Shown: positions 5,321-6,301 of the stretch, one piece after another
How positions within the stretch are numbered: position 1 is the first letter of the stretch
Layout: the number at the start of each line of letters is the position of its first letter
DNA from: Candidatus Omnitrophota bacterium
Lineage (GTDB): Bacteria; Omnitrophota; Koll11; Duberdicusellales; 4484-171
Reading direction: 5' to 3'
NCBI GenBank assembly: GCA_021735115.1
Contig: JAIPHQ010000044.1
Coordinates: 1-6,301, forward strand
Length of the DNA stretch: 6,301 nt
The notes under the pieces: generated by a model
What the model was told of the DNA's origin: nothing
The model's input: only the letters and a program-made list of their open reading frames with translations
The model's database searches: none
Made by a program: the position numbers and the translations under genes

Positions 5321-5371
5321 AACTCTATAGCACAGTGTTAGCAAGGGCAGGTAATCCAAAAACTAATAAAA

Positions 5372-5403
5372 AATCCCAACCTACAAATATGTAAGCTGGG
5401 ATT
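5372..5403 (-). terminator. Second intrinsic terminator downstream of the tRNA
   Basis: On the minus strand AATCCCA (5378-5372 on the plus) pairs with TGGGATT (5397-5403), with an inner TACA/TGTA stem. A T-run at 5373-5368 follows. It would catch transcripts passing the first terminator at 5457-5479 before the membrane-protein promoter. Confidence 0.65.
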
Positions 5404-5413
5404 GTGAATTAGG

Positions 5414-5446
5414 CCCTTCGACTCGGCCTTCCGTCCTCGCTCAGGG
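5414..5446. repeat. GC-rich REP-like imperfect palindrome
   Basis: The 33-bp stretch starts CCCTTCGACTC and ends TCGCTCAGGG. CCCT, CGA and CGG on the left pair with CCG, TCG and AGGG on the right, with small bulges and a CCTT loop. The CCCTGAGCGA...GTCGAAGGG arms (minus strand) recall a dispersed palindrome common in intergenic DNA of many bacteria. That comparison is from memory and unverified. It lies between two terminators and has much higher GC than its surroundings. Confidence 0.6.
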
Positions 5447-5456
5447 TTAAAAAAAT

Positions 5457-5479
5457 AAACCCGAGGCAATCTCGGGTTT
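5457..5479. terminator. Strong bidirectional intrinsic terminator after the initiator tRNA
   Basis: AAACCCGAG (5457-5465) and CTCGGGTTT (5471-5479) form a perfect 9-bp stem with the loop GCAAT. The T-rich side on the plus strand is 5477-5488, and the minus strand has an equivalent T-run opposite 5459-5449. It starts 12 bp beyond the tRNA 3' end and would terminate the eno/ftsB/tRNA transcripts. Confidence 0.9.
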
Positions 5480-5490
5480 TATTTTTTTAA

Positions 5491-5564
<74 letters not shown>

Positions 5565-5586
5565 ATTGTTTATGTATTTTACAAGC

Positions 5587-6301
<715 letters not shown>

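Noticed and set aside
5245..5490. A mobile element or coding fragment in the gene-free stretch before the tRNA
   Set aside because: No open frame with recognisable protein similarity, no transposase remnant and no matching terminal repeats with a target duplication were seen; only hairpins, terminators and short palindromes.

Overview
The window is an AT-rich stretch of a bacterial chromosome, and every convincing gene lies on the minus strand, so transcription runs from high to low coordinates. A diderm (Gram-negative-type) bacterium is indicated by an OmpA/Pal/MotB-type lipoprotein with a clear lipobox, an RseP-type site-2 protease and the uppS-cdsA-dxr-rseP order typical of Gram-negative envelope clusters. 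The low GC, lysine/isoleucine-rich proteins, good Shine-Dalgarno sequences and the style of the OmpA lipoprotein suggest a candidate-phylum lineage such as Omnitrophota. That placement is inferred from general resemblance and was not tested.

Read in the direction of transcription: (1) 6301-5849 holds the C-terminal 150 residues of enolase, overlapping by 35 nt the divisome gene ftsB (5883-5587). (2) An initiator tRNA-fMet (5564-5491) follows, with its own apparent promoter inside the end of ftsB and a strong bidirectional terminator just beyond it. (3) About 290 bp (5490-5198) holds no gene but contains two terminator hairpins and two GC-rich imperfect palindromes of repeat type. (4) 5197-4586 encodes a small polytopic membrane protein behind an extended -10 promoter. 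It is followed by a 90-residue, four-cysteine, membrane-anchored protein (4578-4306) whose GTG start sits about where a consensus-like promoter would begin transcription. (5) A promoter near 4276-4250 would give a roughly 165-nt structured leader before a two-gene operon. The operon encodes an OmpA-type lipoprotein (4078-3443) and a membrane-anchored coiled-coil protein (3446-3066) and ends at a hairpin at 3033-3014. (6) Last comes the tightly packed isoprenoid/envelope operon uppS (2991-2281), cdsA (2300-1497), dxr (1453-299) and the N-terminal third or so of rseP (302-1).

The genes share an envelope theme. DXR commits carbon to the MEP isoprenoid pathway, UppS builds the C55 lipid carrier for peptidoglycan and O-polysaccharide, CdsA makes CDP-diacylglycerol for phospholipids, RseP is an intramembrane protease, the OmpA lipoprotein probably ties the outer membrane to peptidoglycan, and FtsB belongs to the division complex. 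No CRISPR array, phage gene, transposase or clear novel multi-gene system was found. The points most worth a second look are the structured leader of the OmpA operon, the possibly leaderless four-cysteine gene, a non-consensus base pair in the initiator tRNA, substitutions at conserved DXR and CdsA positions, and small GC-rich palindromes scattered between genes.
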